A stretch of 64,000 nt of DNA from Algoriphagus kandeliae (lineage in GTDB: Bacteria; Bacteroidota; Bacteroidia; Cytophagales; Cyclobacteriaceae): the NCBI RefSeq assembly GCF_004571135.1, contig NZ_SPSB01000004.1, positions 620,001 to 684,000 on the forward strand, given 5' to 3'. Below the pieces are notes generated by a model that worked only from the letters and a program-made list of their open reading frames with translations, did no database searches and had not been told where the DNA came from. Made by a program: the position numbers and the translations under genes. Shown piece after piece: positions 43,626 through 53,247 of the stretch. Each line of letters starts with the position of its first letter. Positions within the stretch are counted from its first letter, which is position 1.

Positions 43626-43848
43626 GAAATATACTTCGCTGCGCTCAGTGAGATACGCCTTCGGCGAGATAAGCTCTCCTTCGTCGAGCGAGATATGGCT
43701 TCGCTAAAAATATGCTTCGCGAAATACAATGGAAATAGACTTCGCTGCGCTCAGTGAAATACGACTGCGGCGAGATAAATTAACATACAGCTTCGCTGAG
43801 ATCCGTCTGCGGCCATATCGGCTCTCCACTGTCGAGCGAGATAGATCT
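43626..43848. repeat. Two tandem copies of a CGCTGCGCTCAGTGAGATA-type repeat
   Basis: Copy A from 43626 has ACTTCGCTGCGCTCAGTGAG, then ATACGCCTTCGGCGAGATAA and CGTCGAGCGAGATATGG. Copy B from 43731 has ACTTCGCTGCGCTCAGTGAA, then ATACGACTGCGGCGAGATAA and TGTCGAGCGAGATAGA. An inverted copy is at 28830-28895. The repeats fill the middle of the 663-bp divergent gap 43477-44139; the rest is AT-rich with no gene. Confidence 0.8.
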
Positions 43849-44139
43849 AAAAATAAACGTGTACTCTTGGAAAAACCATAATTTTAAGGGATATAACAGC
43901 TTCAACTATGAAGAATGCCTAGAAAAATATTATTTGTCCACTTAACCTTTTGATAATCAAAAATTCGCCATTTGATAACTTTGAAGAAATCAACTACACT
44001 ATTTTTGGTGTGATCGACATTTTTTTGTTACCTTATACTTGCCAAACAACCTTATTTTCAGACTCTTTCCCGTTCTGGAATTTTCCATTTTTGAAGACAG
44101 GAAGGCAAGGATCTAATTTTCAATTTTAAACCTTTAGTA

Positions 44140-44904
44140 ATGCACTCGAAGGAAAATGTTTTTCGTCTTTACCCAAATCTTGGCTATTGGCTAATGTTAT
44201 TTATCCCGCTTACCATTGCGGGATTCTTTGTCACTTACCTAAGCAAGATTACTTTTCCCCATCCGGGAATAGTCCATATTCATTTTCTATTAATGGCACT
44301 TTGGTTGGGATTGATTATTGCCCAACCCCTTCTGATACGGTATAAAAAAGTAAAACTCCATCGAAGCTTAGGTAAACTCAGCTACCTCATCGTTCCAATG
44401 GTCATCATCTCTACCTGGCTGATGATGCGGCATTCCTACCAAACGCAACTTTTTGCTTTTCCGCAACAGGTTGATGCTGGCATAGCAAGTGTAAGCTTGG
44501 AAGAAGCGCAGGGACAAATTGCAGCCTTTCTTTCTATTGCATTCATTTACCTGATTTGGTTGACGGTCTTTTATTCATTAGCCATCATCAATCGAAAAAA
44601 ACCAAGCCTTCATGCCCGTTGGATGATAGCTGCATCTCTAACTTTCCTTGGTCCAACCGTTGACCGAATTCTGCTCTTCCTATTTGACATTTACTATCTG
44701 GCACCGGGAGTTCCTGTTGAGGTTCTCGCCTTTGTTTTGATTGATTTAGCACTGATTATCCTAATTTGGAAAGACCTTCGAAATCATCGAAATATCCTTC
44801 CATTTGGCACTGCCTTGGTACTTTATGTGCTTTTACAGCTTTTCCATTTGACGCTAAATGAGACAGTCATTTGGGAAAAAGTAGTCCGATTCTTACTAGC
44901 CTGA
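44140..44904 (+). CDS. Polytopic membrane protein of unknown function
   Basis: 254 residues with about seven hydrophobic helices (for example YWLMLFIPLTIAGFFVTYL, LMALWLGLIIAQPLLI, YLIVPMVIISTWLMM, FLSIAFIYLIWLTVFYSLAI). Conserved-looking His pairs occur in IVHIHFLLMAL, KLHRSLG and LHARWM, which recalls haem-binding cytochrome b561-like or DUF2306 proteins but is not decisive. It is followed 10 bp later by the DUF3500 gene, so it probably belongs to that plus-strand operon. Confidence 0.65.
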   Translation: MHSKENVFRLYPNLGYWLMLFIPLTIAGFFVTYLSKITFPHPGIVHIHFLLMALWLGLIIAQPLLIRYKKVKLHRSLGKLSYLIVPMVIISTWLMMRHSYQTQLFAFPQQVDAGIASVSLEEAQGQIAAFLSIAFIYLIWLTVFYSLAIINRKKPSLHARWMIAASLTFLGPTVDRILLFLFDIYYLAPGVPVEVLAFVLIDLALIILIWKDLRNHRNILPFGTALVLYVLLQLFHLTLNETVIWEKVVRFLLA

Positions 44905-44914
44905 TTTAATCCTT

Positions 44915-45985
44915 ATGACACAAAAACCCCTAATTCTCGCCTTGCTTCTTCTAGCTTTTCCTTTCATTGGCTTTTCTCAAACGGTGGAGGGCATAAAAGG
45001 AAGAGCCTTTGATTTCCTTGAAACCTTGGAAGAATCTCAGCGAGATCAAGTGATCATATCAATGGAAGATTCAGAGAGAGTTACCTGGACCAATCTTCCT
45101 GTTGGTTTGGCTCCAAGATCAGGCCTTCGCTATGGTGATCTCGGAGACAAAAGTAAAATCGCCTTTCATAAATTATTGAGTGAATTACTCAGTTCCCAAG
45201 GATACCTGAAAGCATTTGCCATTATGCAGGTAGACGATATACTCCATGAGCTTTTTGAGCTGAAATATCAGCGGGGAGAAATCAACGAGAACAGTATCCA
45301 AATGATCCGCGGACTGAACTGGGACTATGGAAACTATTATGTTTTGCTAGCCGGGAACCCTGAATCCGACAGGAATTGGGGAGTCAAATTTGAGGGGCAC
45401 CACCTTTCCTTAAACCTGACAGTTTCTGGTGATGAATTTAGCATGACACCTCTATTCTTGGGATCGGATCCAGCTGTGGTAGAAGAAACACAATATGCGG
45501 GACTTCGACCTTTAAGTAAGGAAGAAGATTATGGATTTTGGTTTGTCAACTCGCTGAATGATGAGCAAAAATCCATAGCAACTTTGGAAGGAAAGGTCCC
45601 TGGAGATATTATCACAAGTCCAGACCGACCTCAATGGCTGGAGGAGTTCCAAGGCATTAAAGGAAGTGATCTCTCAGAGGCACAGCAGCAAATCTTGCAT
45701 TATCTAATCGAGGAATATATTGGAAATCTCAACCACCCCAAAGCAAATGAATACCTCGCTATGCTTCATGCCAAAGGCATGGATGAGGTCTATTTTGCTT
45801 GGATTGGAAGCTATGAACCGATGAAACCACATTATTACGTGATTCACAGTCCAGACTTCCTGATTGAATATGACAATGTAGGCTTCCTGGATAATGCGAA
45901 TCACATTCATTCCATTTGGAGGGAAAATGGAAATGATTTTGGAGAGGATATCCTCAAAAATCACCGAATGGCACATCATCATTAA
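44915..45985 (+). CDS. DUF3500 family exported protein
   Basis: 356 residues with signal peptide TQKPLILALLLLAFPFIGFS. The body (VTWTNLPVGLAPRSGLRYGD, YYVLLAGNPESDRNWGVKFE, GHHLSLNLTVSGDEFSMTPL) matches DUF3500 proteins, in which a conserved GHHLSLN-like site could bind metal or haem. The catalytic role of the family is not established. The His-rich end (HRMAHHH) is notable. Lies between a membrane protein and a cyclophilin. Confidence 0.8.
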   Translation: MTQKPLILALLLLAFPFIGFSQTVEGIKGRAFDFLETLEESQRDQVIISMEDSERVTWTNLPVGLAPRSGLRYGDLGDKSKIAFHKLLSELLSSQGYLKAFAIMQVDDILHELFELKYQRGEINENSIQMIRGLNWDYGNYYVLLAGNPESDRNWGVKFEGHHLSLNLTVSGDEFSMTPLFLGSDPAVVEETQYAGLRPLSKEEDYGFWFVNSLNDEQKSIATLEGKVPGDIITSPDRPQWLEEFQGIKGSDLSEAQQQILHYLIEEYIGNLNHPKANEYLAMLHAKGMDEVYFAWIGSYEPMKPHYYVIHSPDFLIEYDNVGFLDNANHIHSIWRENGNDFGEDILKNHRMAHHH

Positions 45986-46016
45986 AAAATTGCTTTCAAA
46001 AGCTAAAACCCATTAA

Positions 46017-46835
46017 TTGAACATGAAAAATTCCCTGATCATCTTGATATTTTTCTTAGGGATTTGGCAAAATACCCTGGGACAGGAACGTCCTCAAATT
46101 GAAATCCAAACCAGCATGGGGAATCTGACCGTGGAGCTTTACCATGAGACCCCTCAACACCGAGATAATTTCCTTAAACTGGTCCAAGATGAAATTTATG
46201 ACAGCCTACTTTTTCATCGGGTCATTCAAGAATTTATGATTCAGGGAGGGGATACAGAAAGCAAAAATGCAGCAGCAGGAGAAGCTTTGGGGAGTTCCGC
46301 CCTTCCTTATCAAGTTCCCGCCGAATTCCATCCGGATCTTTTCCATAAAAAGGGAGCTTTGGCAGCTGCCCGAACCAATAATCCGCAGCGGGCTTCCAGC
46401 AGTACTCAGTTTTATTTGGTTCAGGGAAAAATCCAAAACGACAGCCTTCTGGCTCACAATGAAGGTCGCATTAATACCTTCATTCAACGACATTACGCAG
46501 TAAATAACCCAAATAATAAGGCCTTGCTTGACTCCCTAAACCAAGCACGCGAGCTAAAGGACACCTTGCTTGTTCGTGCTTTATCCGAAAAATGGGAAAC
46601 TAGACTAGCAAATCAGGAATTTGAAAAATATACCATTCCAGATTCCCATAGAAAGATCTATCAAGAAATAGGAGGCACTCCGCATTTGGATCAAAACTAC
46701 ACGGTTTTCGGGCAGGTGATTTCAGGCGTGGAAGTCATTGATGCAATTGCAGCAGTGGAAACAGATCAACGGGATCGTCCTCTGGAAAATGTCTATATCC
46801 TAAAAATGAAATGGTTGAACCCAGCTAATCCCTAA
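46017..46835 (+). CDS. Exported cyclophilin-type peptidyl-prolyl isomerase
   Basis: 272 residues with a signal peptide (NSLIILIFFLGIWQNTLG). Cyclophilin core: IQTSMGNLTVELYHETPQHR, DSLLFHRVIQEFMIQGGD, GALAAARTNNPQRASSSTQF and, at the end, YTVFGQVISGVEVIDAIA. Between QFYLVQG and the final part is an insertion of about 70 polar residues (LLAHNEGRINTFIQRHYAVN to SHRKIYQE), seen in some Bacteroidota cyclophilins. Probably a periplasmic folding helper. Six bp before the sulfatase gene. Confidence 0.88.
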   Translation: MNMKNSLIILIFFLGIWQNTLGQERPQIEIQTSMGNLTVELYHETPQHRDNFLKLVQDEIYDSLLFHRVIQEFMIQGGDTESKNAAAGEALGSSALPYQVPAEFHPDLFHKKGALAAARTNNPQRASSSTQFYLVQGKIQNDSLLAHNEGRINTFIQRHYAVNNPNNKALLDSLNQARELKDTLLVRALSEKWETRLANQEFEKYTIPDSHRKIYQEIGGTPHLDQNYTVFGQVISGVEVIDAIAAVETDQRDRPLENVYILKMKWLNPANP

Positions 46836-46840
46836 AAAAA

Positions 46841-48226
46841 ATGAAGAAAGTATTCCCCATAGTAATCCTGACGGCTTTTCTGATTTCCTGTAAAAAGGAA
46901 ATAAAAACGGAAACGGCTAGCAGCTCATTGCCTAACATCGTTTTCATTTTCACCGATGATTTGGGTTATGGGGACTTGGGATGCTTTGGGGCCACTGACA
47001 TATTGACTCCCAATATTGATCGAATGGCCGAGGAGGGGATTAAATTCACCAATTTCCTTTCGGCTTCACCTGTTTGTAGTCCCTCCAGAGCAGGATTACT
47101 TACCGGAAGAATGCCTCAGCGCATGGGAATCAATCAGGTATTTTTTCCTGAAAGTTTTACCGGGATGGATCCTGAAGAAATCACTTTTGCGGAAGTCCTG
47201 AAAGGAAAAGGCTACCAAACTGCCATCGTCGGAAAGTGGCATCTTGGACATCGAGAGAAGTTTTTGCCGCTTAACCAGGGTTTTGACAGCTATTACGGGA
47301 TTCCATATAGCAATGACATGGAATCCGTAGTCTACATGAAAGACAATGAGGTGGACTCCATCCAAGTCAATCAGCGCTATACCACTCAAACCTACACCCA
47401 TAAATCTCTGGAATTTATAGATCAGGCAGCTGGCAGCCCATTTTTGCTCTACTTGGCGCATAACATGCCCCATGTACCCATCTATGCCTCGCCTGCTTTT
47501 GAAGGCACTTCCCAGCGAGGCTTGTATGGCGATGTCATCCAAGAAATCGACTGGAGCATAGGTCAAATTCTCAAGAAGTTGGAAGAAAAAGACCTACTAG
47601 AAAATACCCTGATTGTCTTTTCTTCAGACAACGGCCCTTGGTTGGTGATGGAAGATCATGGTGGTTCGGCAGGACCGCTTCGAGAAGGAAAGCAATTCAC
47701 TTTTGAAGGAGGAGTTCGGGTGCCGACAGTGGCTATGTGGAAGGGAAAAATTGATCCAGGTCAAGTTTATGAAGACTTGGCTACCCAAATGGATTGGTTT
47801 CCGACTTTTAGCAAACTGGTAGGTGCAGAAATCCCACAAGATCGTGCCATTGACGGTAAAGATCTCAGTGCTGTTTTATTCGAAAATGGATATCGAGAAG
47901 GAGATGATTTTATTTATTACATGGGAGCTGATCAGCGAGCCTATCAGCAAGATGGCTGGAAAATCAAAAGACCATTTAGAGGATTTCAGGGTGCTCCTTG
48001 GATGAGAGGTGTACCAGCACATGACACTCTCCTTTTCAACCTTCGCTTAGATCCGGGTGAGACCAACAATTTGGCCAAGGAGAATCCCGAAAAGTTAGCT
48101 CAAATGATGCGAGCCATGGATTTGGCAGTACAGCAACTTGGGCCTCTACCGCCCAGCTTGGTAGTAAGAGGAGCTCAGGACAATAGTCATTATGAGTATC
48201 TGAATCAAAAAAGACAGAAAGAATGA
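46841..48226 (+). CDS. Sulfatase (CSPSR type), lipoprotein
   Basis: 461 residues. Lipobox AFLISC, so envelope-anchored. Alkaline-phosphatase fold: the metal-binding PNIVFIFTDDLGYGDLGCFG and the formylglycine motif VCSPSRAGLLTGR (Cys79-Ser-Pro-Ser-Arg83), which needs a maturation enzyme that is not in the window. KWHLGH and FSSDNGP are also present. Substrate probably a sulfated glycan or aryl sulfate; not determined. The stop overlaps the start of the cyclase gene (ATGA). Confidence 0.9.
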   Translation: MKKVFPIVILTAFLISCKKEIKTETASSSLPNIVFIFTDDLGYGDLGCFGATDILTPNIDRMAEEGIKFTNFLSASPVCSPSRAGLLTGRMPQRMGINQVFFPESFTGMDPEEITFAEVLKGKGYQTAIVGKWHLGHREKFLPLNQGFDSYYGIPYSNDMESVVYMKDNEVDSIQVNQRYTTQTYTHKSLEFIDQAAGSPFLLYLAHNMPHVPIYASPAFEGTSQRGLYGDVIQEIDWSIGQILKKLEEKDLLENTLIVFSSDNGPWLVMEDHGGSAGPLREGKQFTFEGGVRVPTVAMWKGKIDPGQVYEDLATQMDWFPTFSKLVGAEIPQDRAIDGKDLSAVLFENGYREGDDFIYYMGADQRAYQQDGWKIKRPFRGFQGAPWMRGVPAHDTLLFNLRLDPGETNNLAKENPEKLAQMMRAMDLAVQQLGPLPPSLVVRGAQDNSHYEYLNQKRQKE

Positions 48227-50184
48227 TCCGATGTGCCATCATATTATTTTTTTTCATGGCTTCCTTCCAGGCATTCAGCCAAAGCAAGTGGATGCAGGAA
48301 ATTGATAGCCTTTGCAACCTATCTTTTGAAGCTTACGGAGATTACGAGTTTGAAAAAGCGATCTCATTTGCAGATCAGGCAATATTAATCAGCCAAAAGA
48401 GGAACTATGAGGAGGGGCTATTGAAAAGTAATTTTTATAAAACTATAGCCGAGGAGGAGCTGAACCCTTCAAGTTTTGACCCGAATGGGATGGAACAAAT
48501 GATCCCTCAACTTCAGCAAGCAGGCTTTGATTCCGAAGAGGCAAGAGCCTATACATTTCTGGCAGGTATTTACTCATTTTTTGGAGATATCGAGCGATCT
48601 ATTGAAAACCATCTACTAGCACTTTCTATCTATGAAAGACTAAACGATGCCTTAGGAATAGCCAGTGTTCACAACAATCTGAGTTTGGTTTATTATGACC
48701 AACATGATTATGTGGAAGCGTTTAGACATGCCCGGATTTCCATGGATATAGAAAAGAAAGAAGGCGATCCACGGCGCATTCATTCAAGCTTAAATAATCT
48801 CGCCATCATTTTCGAGCATACAGGACCTGTGGACTCCGCCATTTATTATCACCAAATGGCGCTCGACATGGCTTATCAAATCAAAAACCCTTACTCAATA
48901 GGACTTTCATTGAGCAATTTGGGAAACAATTACGCCAACAAAGGAGAATTGGATTTGGCAGAAAAAACCCTTTTGGAAGCACTCAGAATTCGGGATTCCT
49001 TGGGTTATTCCCGTGGATTGGCTTACACCCATAATCGGCTTGCAAGTTTGTATTTGCAAAAAAGTAATTATTCTAAATCCAAGTTCCACGCTGAAAAATC
49101 CCTGGAAAACGCCCAAAAAGCTTCAGAAGTGAAGGTAATCCGGATGGCCTATGAGCGGTTGACAGAAGTAGCCGAAAAAACCGGAGATGTACGGTCAGAA
49201 CTCACCTATCTCAAAAAAGCTGCCCAACTCAAAGACAGCATCTTGAATGAATCCAATACCAAGGAAATCACGAAAATGATGGCGAATTATGAATTTGAAA
49301 AACAGCAACTTTTAGATAGTATTCAAAATGCCCAACAGATGCGGGAGCAAAGCCTGGTCTTTGATGAGAGACTAAAAGTGGAGCGAAATCAACGCATCAT
49401 TTTTATGATTAGTGGAGTATTATTTTTGGTTTTGGCAGTAGGCTGGTGGAGACGATATAAATTCATCAAAAAAGCGAGTCATATCATCCGAAAAGAAAAG
49501 GATCGGTCTGATAAACTCCTTTTGAATATTCTACCTACCAAAGTCGCTGAAGAGCTCAAAGAAACCGGAAAATCGGAAGCTAGAGACTTTGAAGAAGTGA
49601 CGGTCATTTTTACTGACTTTGCTGACTTTACCAAAAAAGCCCAGCACCTTTCGGCCAAAGAATTAGTCCATGAGCTCAATATCTGTTTCAAAGCCTTTGA
49701 CTTGATTATAGAGGAGTTTGGTCTTGAAAAAATCAAAACGATCGGAGATGCCTATTTAGCTGCCGGGGGACTCAACAACCATTCCTGTGTCATGGATGTC
49801 ATAAACGCTGCCTTGAAAATCAAAGACTTTATCAATCAGCGAAATTTTGACCCTTCCATCCCATCAAAGGTAAAATTTGATATGCGAATTGGGATCAATA
49901 CAGGTCCAGTAGTAGCTGGAATTGTAGGGATTAAAAAATTCCAATATGACATTTGGGGAGACACCGTAAATACGGCTCAGCGTATGGAAGCAGCCTGCGG
50001 ATTGAACAAAATCAATATTTCCAAAAGCACATACTCCCGAATCAAGGACAATCCTAATTTATGCTTTGAATTCCGCGGATTGGTCCCTGTGAAAGGCAAA
50101 GGGCCTCTCTCCATGTGGTATGTGGAATCCAGGAAAAATCAAATTCAAAAATTTGAGGCAGTTCATCATGATCGGATTTTTTGA
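48223..50184 (+). CDS. TPR-domain class III adenylate cyclase
   Basis: 653 residues. Signal peptide, then about seven TPR-like repeats (residues 60-335), a membrane helix IIFMISGVLFLVLAVGWW (about 389-406), a short linker and a class III cyclase domain (about 455-640). VTVIFTDFADFTKK gives the first metal Asp and IKTIGDAYLAAGG the second plus the adenine-recognising Lys; FQYDIWGDTVNTAQRMEA has Asp at the second specificity site. This Lys/Asp pair favours ATP over GTP. The periplasmic TPR part could sense a partner. Overlaps the sulfatase gene. Confidence 0.9.
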   Translation: MIRCAIILFFFMASFQAFSQSKWMQEIDSLCNLSFEAYGDYEFEKAISFADQAILISQKRNYEEGLLKSNFYKTIAEEELNPSSFDPNGMEQMIPQLQQAGFDSEEARAYTFLAGIYSFFGDIERSIENHLLALSIYERLNDALGIASVHNNLSLVYYDQHDYVEAFRHARISMDIEKKEGDPRRIHSSLNNLAIIFEHTGPVDSAIYYHQMALDMAYQIKNPYSIGLSLSNLGNNYANKGELDLAEKTLLEALRIRDSLGYSRGLAYTHNRLASLYLQKSNYSKSKFHAEKSLENAQKASEVKVIRMAYERLTEVAEKTGDVRSELTYLKKAAQLKDSILNESNTKEITKMMANYEFEKQQLLDSIQNAQQMREQSLVFDERLKVERNQRIIFMISGVLFLVLAVGWWRRYKFIKKASHIIRKEKDRSDKLLLNILPTKVAEELKETGKSEARDFEEVTVIFTDFADFTKKAQHLSAKELVHELNICFKAFDLIIEEFGLEKIKTIGDAYLAAGGLNNHSCVMDVINAALKIKDFINQRNFDPSIPSKVKFDMRIGINTGPVVAGIVGIKKFQYDIWGDTVNTAQRMEAACGLNKINISKSTYSRIKDNPNLCFEFRGLVPVKGKGPLSMWYVESRKNQIQKFEAVHHDRIF

Positions 50185-50267
50185 TGTTTCCAAGTCTTAG
50201 AAAATGGAAATTGTACAATGTCAAGATAATTCCTTAACTTTTTGAATATCATTTATTTCACTTTTCA

Positions 50268-51914
50268 ATGAAATCAGCCCTTTTATCCTTTTGGATTCTC
50301 ACATTAGCTTTTTTATCCTGTACTACTAAGACCCCAGAAAAAACATCTTCCCAAAAACCTAACATCCTCTTAATTGTAGCGGATGATCTGGGCTATGCGG
50401 ATTTGGGATCTTTTGGTGGAGATATTGAAACTCCTAATTTGGATCAATTGGCAAAAGAAGGAATCCGCTTTAATCAATACCATACTGCTCCCTATTGCGC
50501 CGTTACTCGGGCCATGATGCTGTCCGGTAATTACAATCATGTCGCAGGTATGGGATCTCAGGATTTGGTCACTGGAATTCCGGGTTATGAAGGACATTTG
50601 AGCGAGCGGATTATTCCAATACCAGAATTACTTCAGCAAGCCGGATATCACACCTATACCGTAGGTAAATGGCATTTAGGGCTACGGCCTGAGGACAACC
50701 CACACCAAAAAGGGTTCGAATACTCATTTGTCACCCTAGAAGGAGGTGCTAATCATTACAGCAGCAGAGGTGTTTTCCCAGATGCTCCTGAATCCCCATA
50801 CACCGAAAACGGCCAAAAAGCCAGCTGGCCAGAGGATGCTTACTCTACTGATTTTTATACAGACAAGTTAATTTCCTATATCGAGTCCAATCGAGAAGAT
50901 AAGCAACCGTTTTTTGCTTTTGCCGCCTACACTTCACCCCATTGGCCACTTCAGGTGGATGAAAAGTTTTGGAAAAAATACCAAGGACGGTACGATGAAG
51001 GCTATGAAGTTCTACAAAAAAAAAGGCTGGAATCCCTCAAAAAAGCTGGAATCATCCCGCCCAATGCCTCACTTCCGGCCTTACACCCAATTGTCACTCC
51101 CTGGGATTCACTTTCTCAGGAAGAGCAACAAAAAGAAGCCCGGAAAATGGAGCTCTATGCTGGAATGGTTGACAACCTTGATTACAATATAGGCCGATTA
51201 GTAAGCTATCTAAAGGAAAATGGATTGTATGAAAATACACTGATCGTCTTCGTTTCTGACAATGGAGCGGCAGCTGAAGACTTTTATTACAGTTCCTATT
51301 TCGGTCCTTTTCTTCAAGAAAATTATACAGATTCCTATGAAGAAATGGGTAAGGAAAATTCCTTCATTTCCTATGGACCACAATGGGCCGAAGCAGGAAC
51401 TTCTCCCTATCGCTACTTCAAAGGATATACTACCGAAGGAGGTATGATTGCACCCATGATCATTTCAGGTTCATCCGTACTTCAAACCAATTCAATTGTA
51501 GATCAATTCGTGACAGTGATGGATTTGGCTCCTACTTTTTATCAACTCGCAGATTTGGAATATCCTTCCGAATGGAAAGGAAAAGAAGTAAAGCCCCTGG
51601 CCGGAAAATCCCTCTTACCTATTCTTCAAGAAGGGCAAAATGTAATCCACGATTCTACCTATGTATTTGCTTTGGAGCATAGAGGTCGAATCATGCTTCG
51701 AAAAGGCAAGTGGAAATTACTCAATATCACTACTCCCTATTCAGAAGAAAACTTTGAATTGTACGACTTGTCCGCTTCACTGAACGAGCAAAATAATGTG
51801 AAAGAATGCTATCCAGAGAAATACGAAGAATTGCTTCAGGAATGGAATACCTATTCAAAATCAGTTGGTGTCAGAACCCCAACTCCTCGACCAGGCGAGG
51901 GCTTAAATGATTAA
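50268..51914 (+). CDS. Arylsulfatase-like protein with non-standard CAVTR site
   Basis: 548 residues, lipobox LAFLSC. Sulfatase fold: PNILLIVADDLGYADLGSFG, VGKWHLGLRPED, FVSDNGAAAEDFYY. At the modification site it reads APYCAVTRAMMLSG (Cys77-Ala-Val-Thr-Arg81): the Cys and Arg of the CxPxR motif are present but Val stands where Pro or Ala is expected. Conversion to formylglycine is therefore uncertain. Four bp before an amino-acid permease gene on the same strand. May accept a different sulfate ester than the first sulfatase. Confidence 0.85.
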   Translation: MKSALLSFWILTLAFLSCTTKTPEKTSSQKPNILLIVADDLGYADLGSFGGDIETPNLDQLAKEGIRFNQYHTAPYCAVTRAMMLSGNYNHVAGMGSQDLVTGIPGYEGHLSERIIPIPELLQQAGYHTYTVGKWHLGLRPEDNPHQKGFEYSFVTLEGGANHYSSRGVFPDAPESPYTENGQKASWPEDAYSTDFYTDKLISYIESNREDKQPFFAFAAYTSPHWPLQVDEKFWKKYQGRYDEGYEVLQKKRLESLKKAGIIPPNASLPALHPIVTPWDSLSQEEQQKEARKMELYAGMVDNLDYNIGRLVSYLKENGLYENTLIVFVSDNGAAAEDFYYSSYFGPFLQENYTDSYEEMGKENSFISYGPQWAEAGTSPYRYFKGYTTEGGMIAPMIISGSSVLQTNSIVDQFVTVMDLAPTFYQLADLEYPSEWKGKEVKPLAGKSLLPILQEGQNVIHDSTYVFALEHRGRIMLRKGKWKLLNITTPYSEENFELYDLSASLNEQNNVKECYPEKYEELLQEWNTYSKSVGVRTPTPRPGEGLND

Positions 51915-51917
51915 TCT

Positions 51918-53240
51918 ATGGCAGAAAAACAAACAACTGAGCTGAAGCGTGAAGTGGGAATGGGTGGTGTCATTACCAATGTGCTTAGCATTTCCATTGG
52001 TAGTGGGATATTCCTTTTACCAGCTTTGGTTTATGGGATTTTGGGCCATGCCAGTATTCTGGCCTACATCTTCTGCGGATTTATTTTTATGTGTCTCGGA
52101 CTATGTTTTGGAGAATTGGGCAACCGAGTGCCAGATACCGGAGGTTTATATGTTTACATCAATCGTGCCTTTGGCCCCATGGCCGGATTTATTGCCAATA
52201 TTCTGTATTGGTTGGGGGTAGGAGTTTTAGCATGCGGCGCTTTGATGAACGCACTTGCTGATATTGCAGGTTCATACTTTCCTATTTTCAAAGAAACCGG
52301 GATGAGGGTTGCCTTCTTCGCTGCCATCAGCGCTTTCAGCTGTTTTTTGAATTTTAAGGGAATAAAAGACAGCATGGTCTTTATCAAAATCCTCACTTGG
52401 ACCAAGGTACTATCTCTGATGGCTTTGGTTAGTATTGCACTTACCCAAATAGATTTTGCCAATATCAGTTGGGAAGGATTCCCTGAATTCGGGCAAGTTG
52501 GAGAGGCTTCCATTTTGCTCATTTTTGCCTTTTTGGGAGGGGAACTGGCTCTAGCCAATGGTGGAGAAATGAAAGATCCTACCCGAACAGGTCCTATGGG
52601 TTTTATCATAGGAATCGTAATGGTGATTCTTGGATTTTGTACCATCCACCTGGCTGCCCAAGGGGTTTTGGGAGATTTGATGCTTACTAATCAGGAAGCT
52701 CCTTTAGCTGAATTAGCCAAGGTGATTTTTGGGGAAACGGGATTTCTTTTGGTATTGATTCTCTCTTTCATTGCTGTTTGGAGTACTTTAAGTTCCATTA
52801 TTACACTTCTTCCTAGAATCCTGTATGCAGGCGCAAAAGACGGATTGCTTCATCCGGTTCTTTCCAAAGTACATCCTTCCCACGGTACTCCCTATGTGGC
52901 TATTTTATTCTTGGGTGTTTTAGAATTTGCTTTCGCTGCATCCGGCAGCTTCCGGTATTTGTTGGTATTGGTCACAGGGGCCTCCTTGGTTATCTACTTT
53001 GGGGCTGTCCTGGCCTATCTCAAATTTCGCTGGAAAAATAAATCTGATGTGCCCAACTACTTTCGAGTACCCTTCGGGAATACCATTGGAATCATCACCC
53101 TGATCGCTTTAGCCTGGGTATTTTTTCAACTAAGCAATAATGAATTATTAGCAATAGGCCTTTTCATAGTGCTATTGGCCGTCATCTATATACTAAGAAC
53201 ACAGATTAAAAAAAGATCCAATGAACCTATCATTAACTAA
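51918..53240 (+). CDS. APC-superfamily amino acid permease
   Basis: 440 residues with about 12 hydrophobic helices. The N-terminal GGVITNVLSISIGSGIFLLP is the APC signature around the substrate site, and a GDTGGLY-like turn (VPDTGGLYVYINRAFGPMAG) follows. Probable amino-acid or amine transporter in the inner membrane. Starts 4 bp after the sulfatase stop; the S9 peptidase follows 7 bp later, so uptake of peptide products is a plausible link. Confidence 0.88.
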   Translation: MAEKQTTELKREVGMGGVITNVLSISIGSGIFLLPALVYGILGHASILAYIFCGFIFMCLGLCFGELGNRVPDTGGLYVYINRAFGPMAGFIANILYWLGVGVLACGALMNALADIAGSYFPIFKETGMRVAFFAAISAFSCFLNFKGIKDSMVFIKILTWTKVLSLMALVSIALTQIDFANISWEGFPEFGQVGEASILLIFAFLGGELALANGGEMKDPTRTGPMGFIIGIVMVILGFCTIHLAAQGVLGDLMLTNQEAPLAELAKVIFGETGFLLVLILSFIAVWSTLSSIITLLPRILYAGAKDGLLHPVLSKVHPSHGTPYVAILFLGVLEFAFAASGSFRYLLVLVTGASLVIYFGAVLAYLKFRWKNKSDVPNYFRVPFGNTIGIITLIALAWVFFQLSNNELLAIGLFIVLLAVIYILRTQIKKRSNEPIIN

Positions 53241-53247
53241 TAATACC

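Noticed and set aside
43566..43757. 63-codon frame inside the repeat block
   Set aside because: It is made entirely of the interspersed repeat sequence; the copies do not keep the frame.
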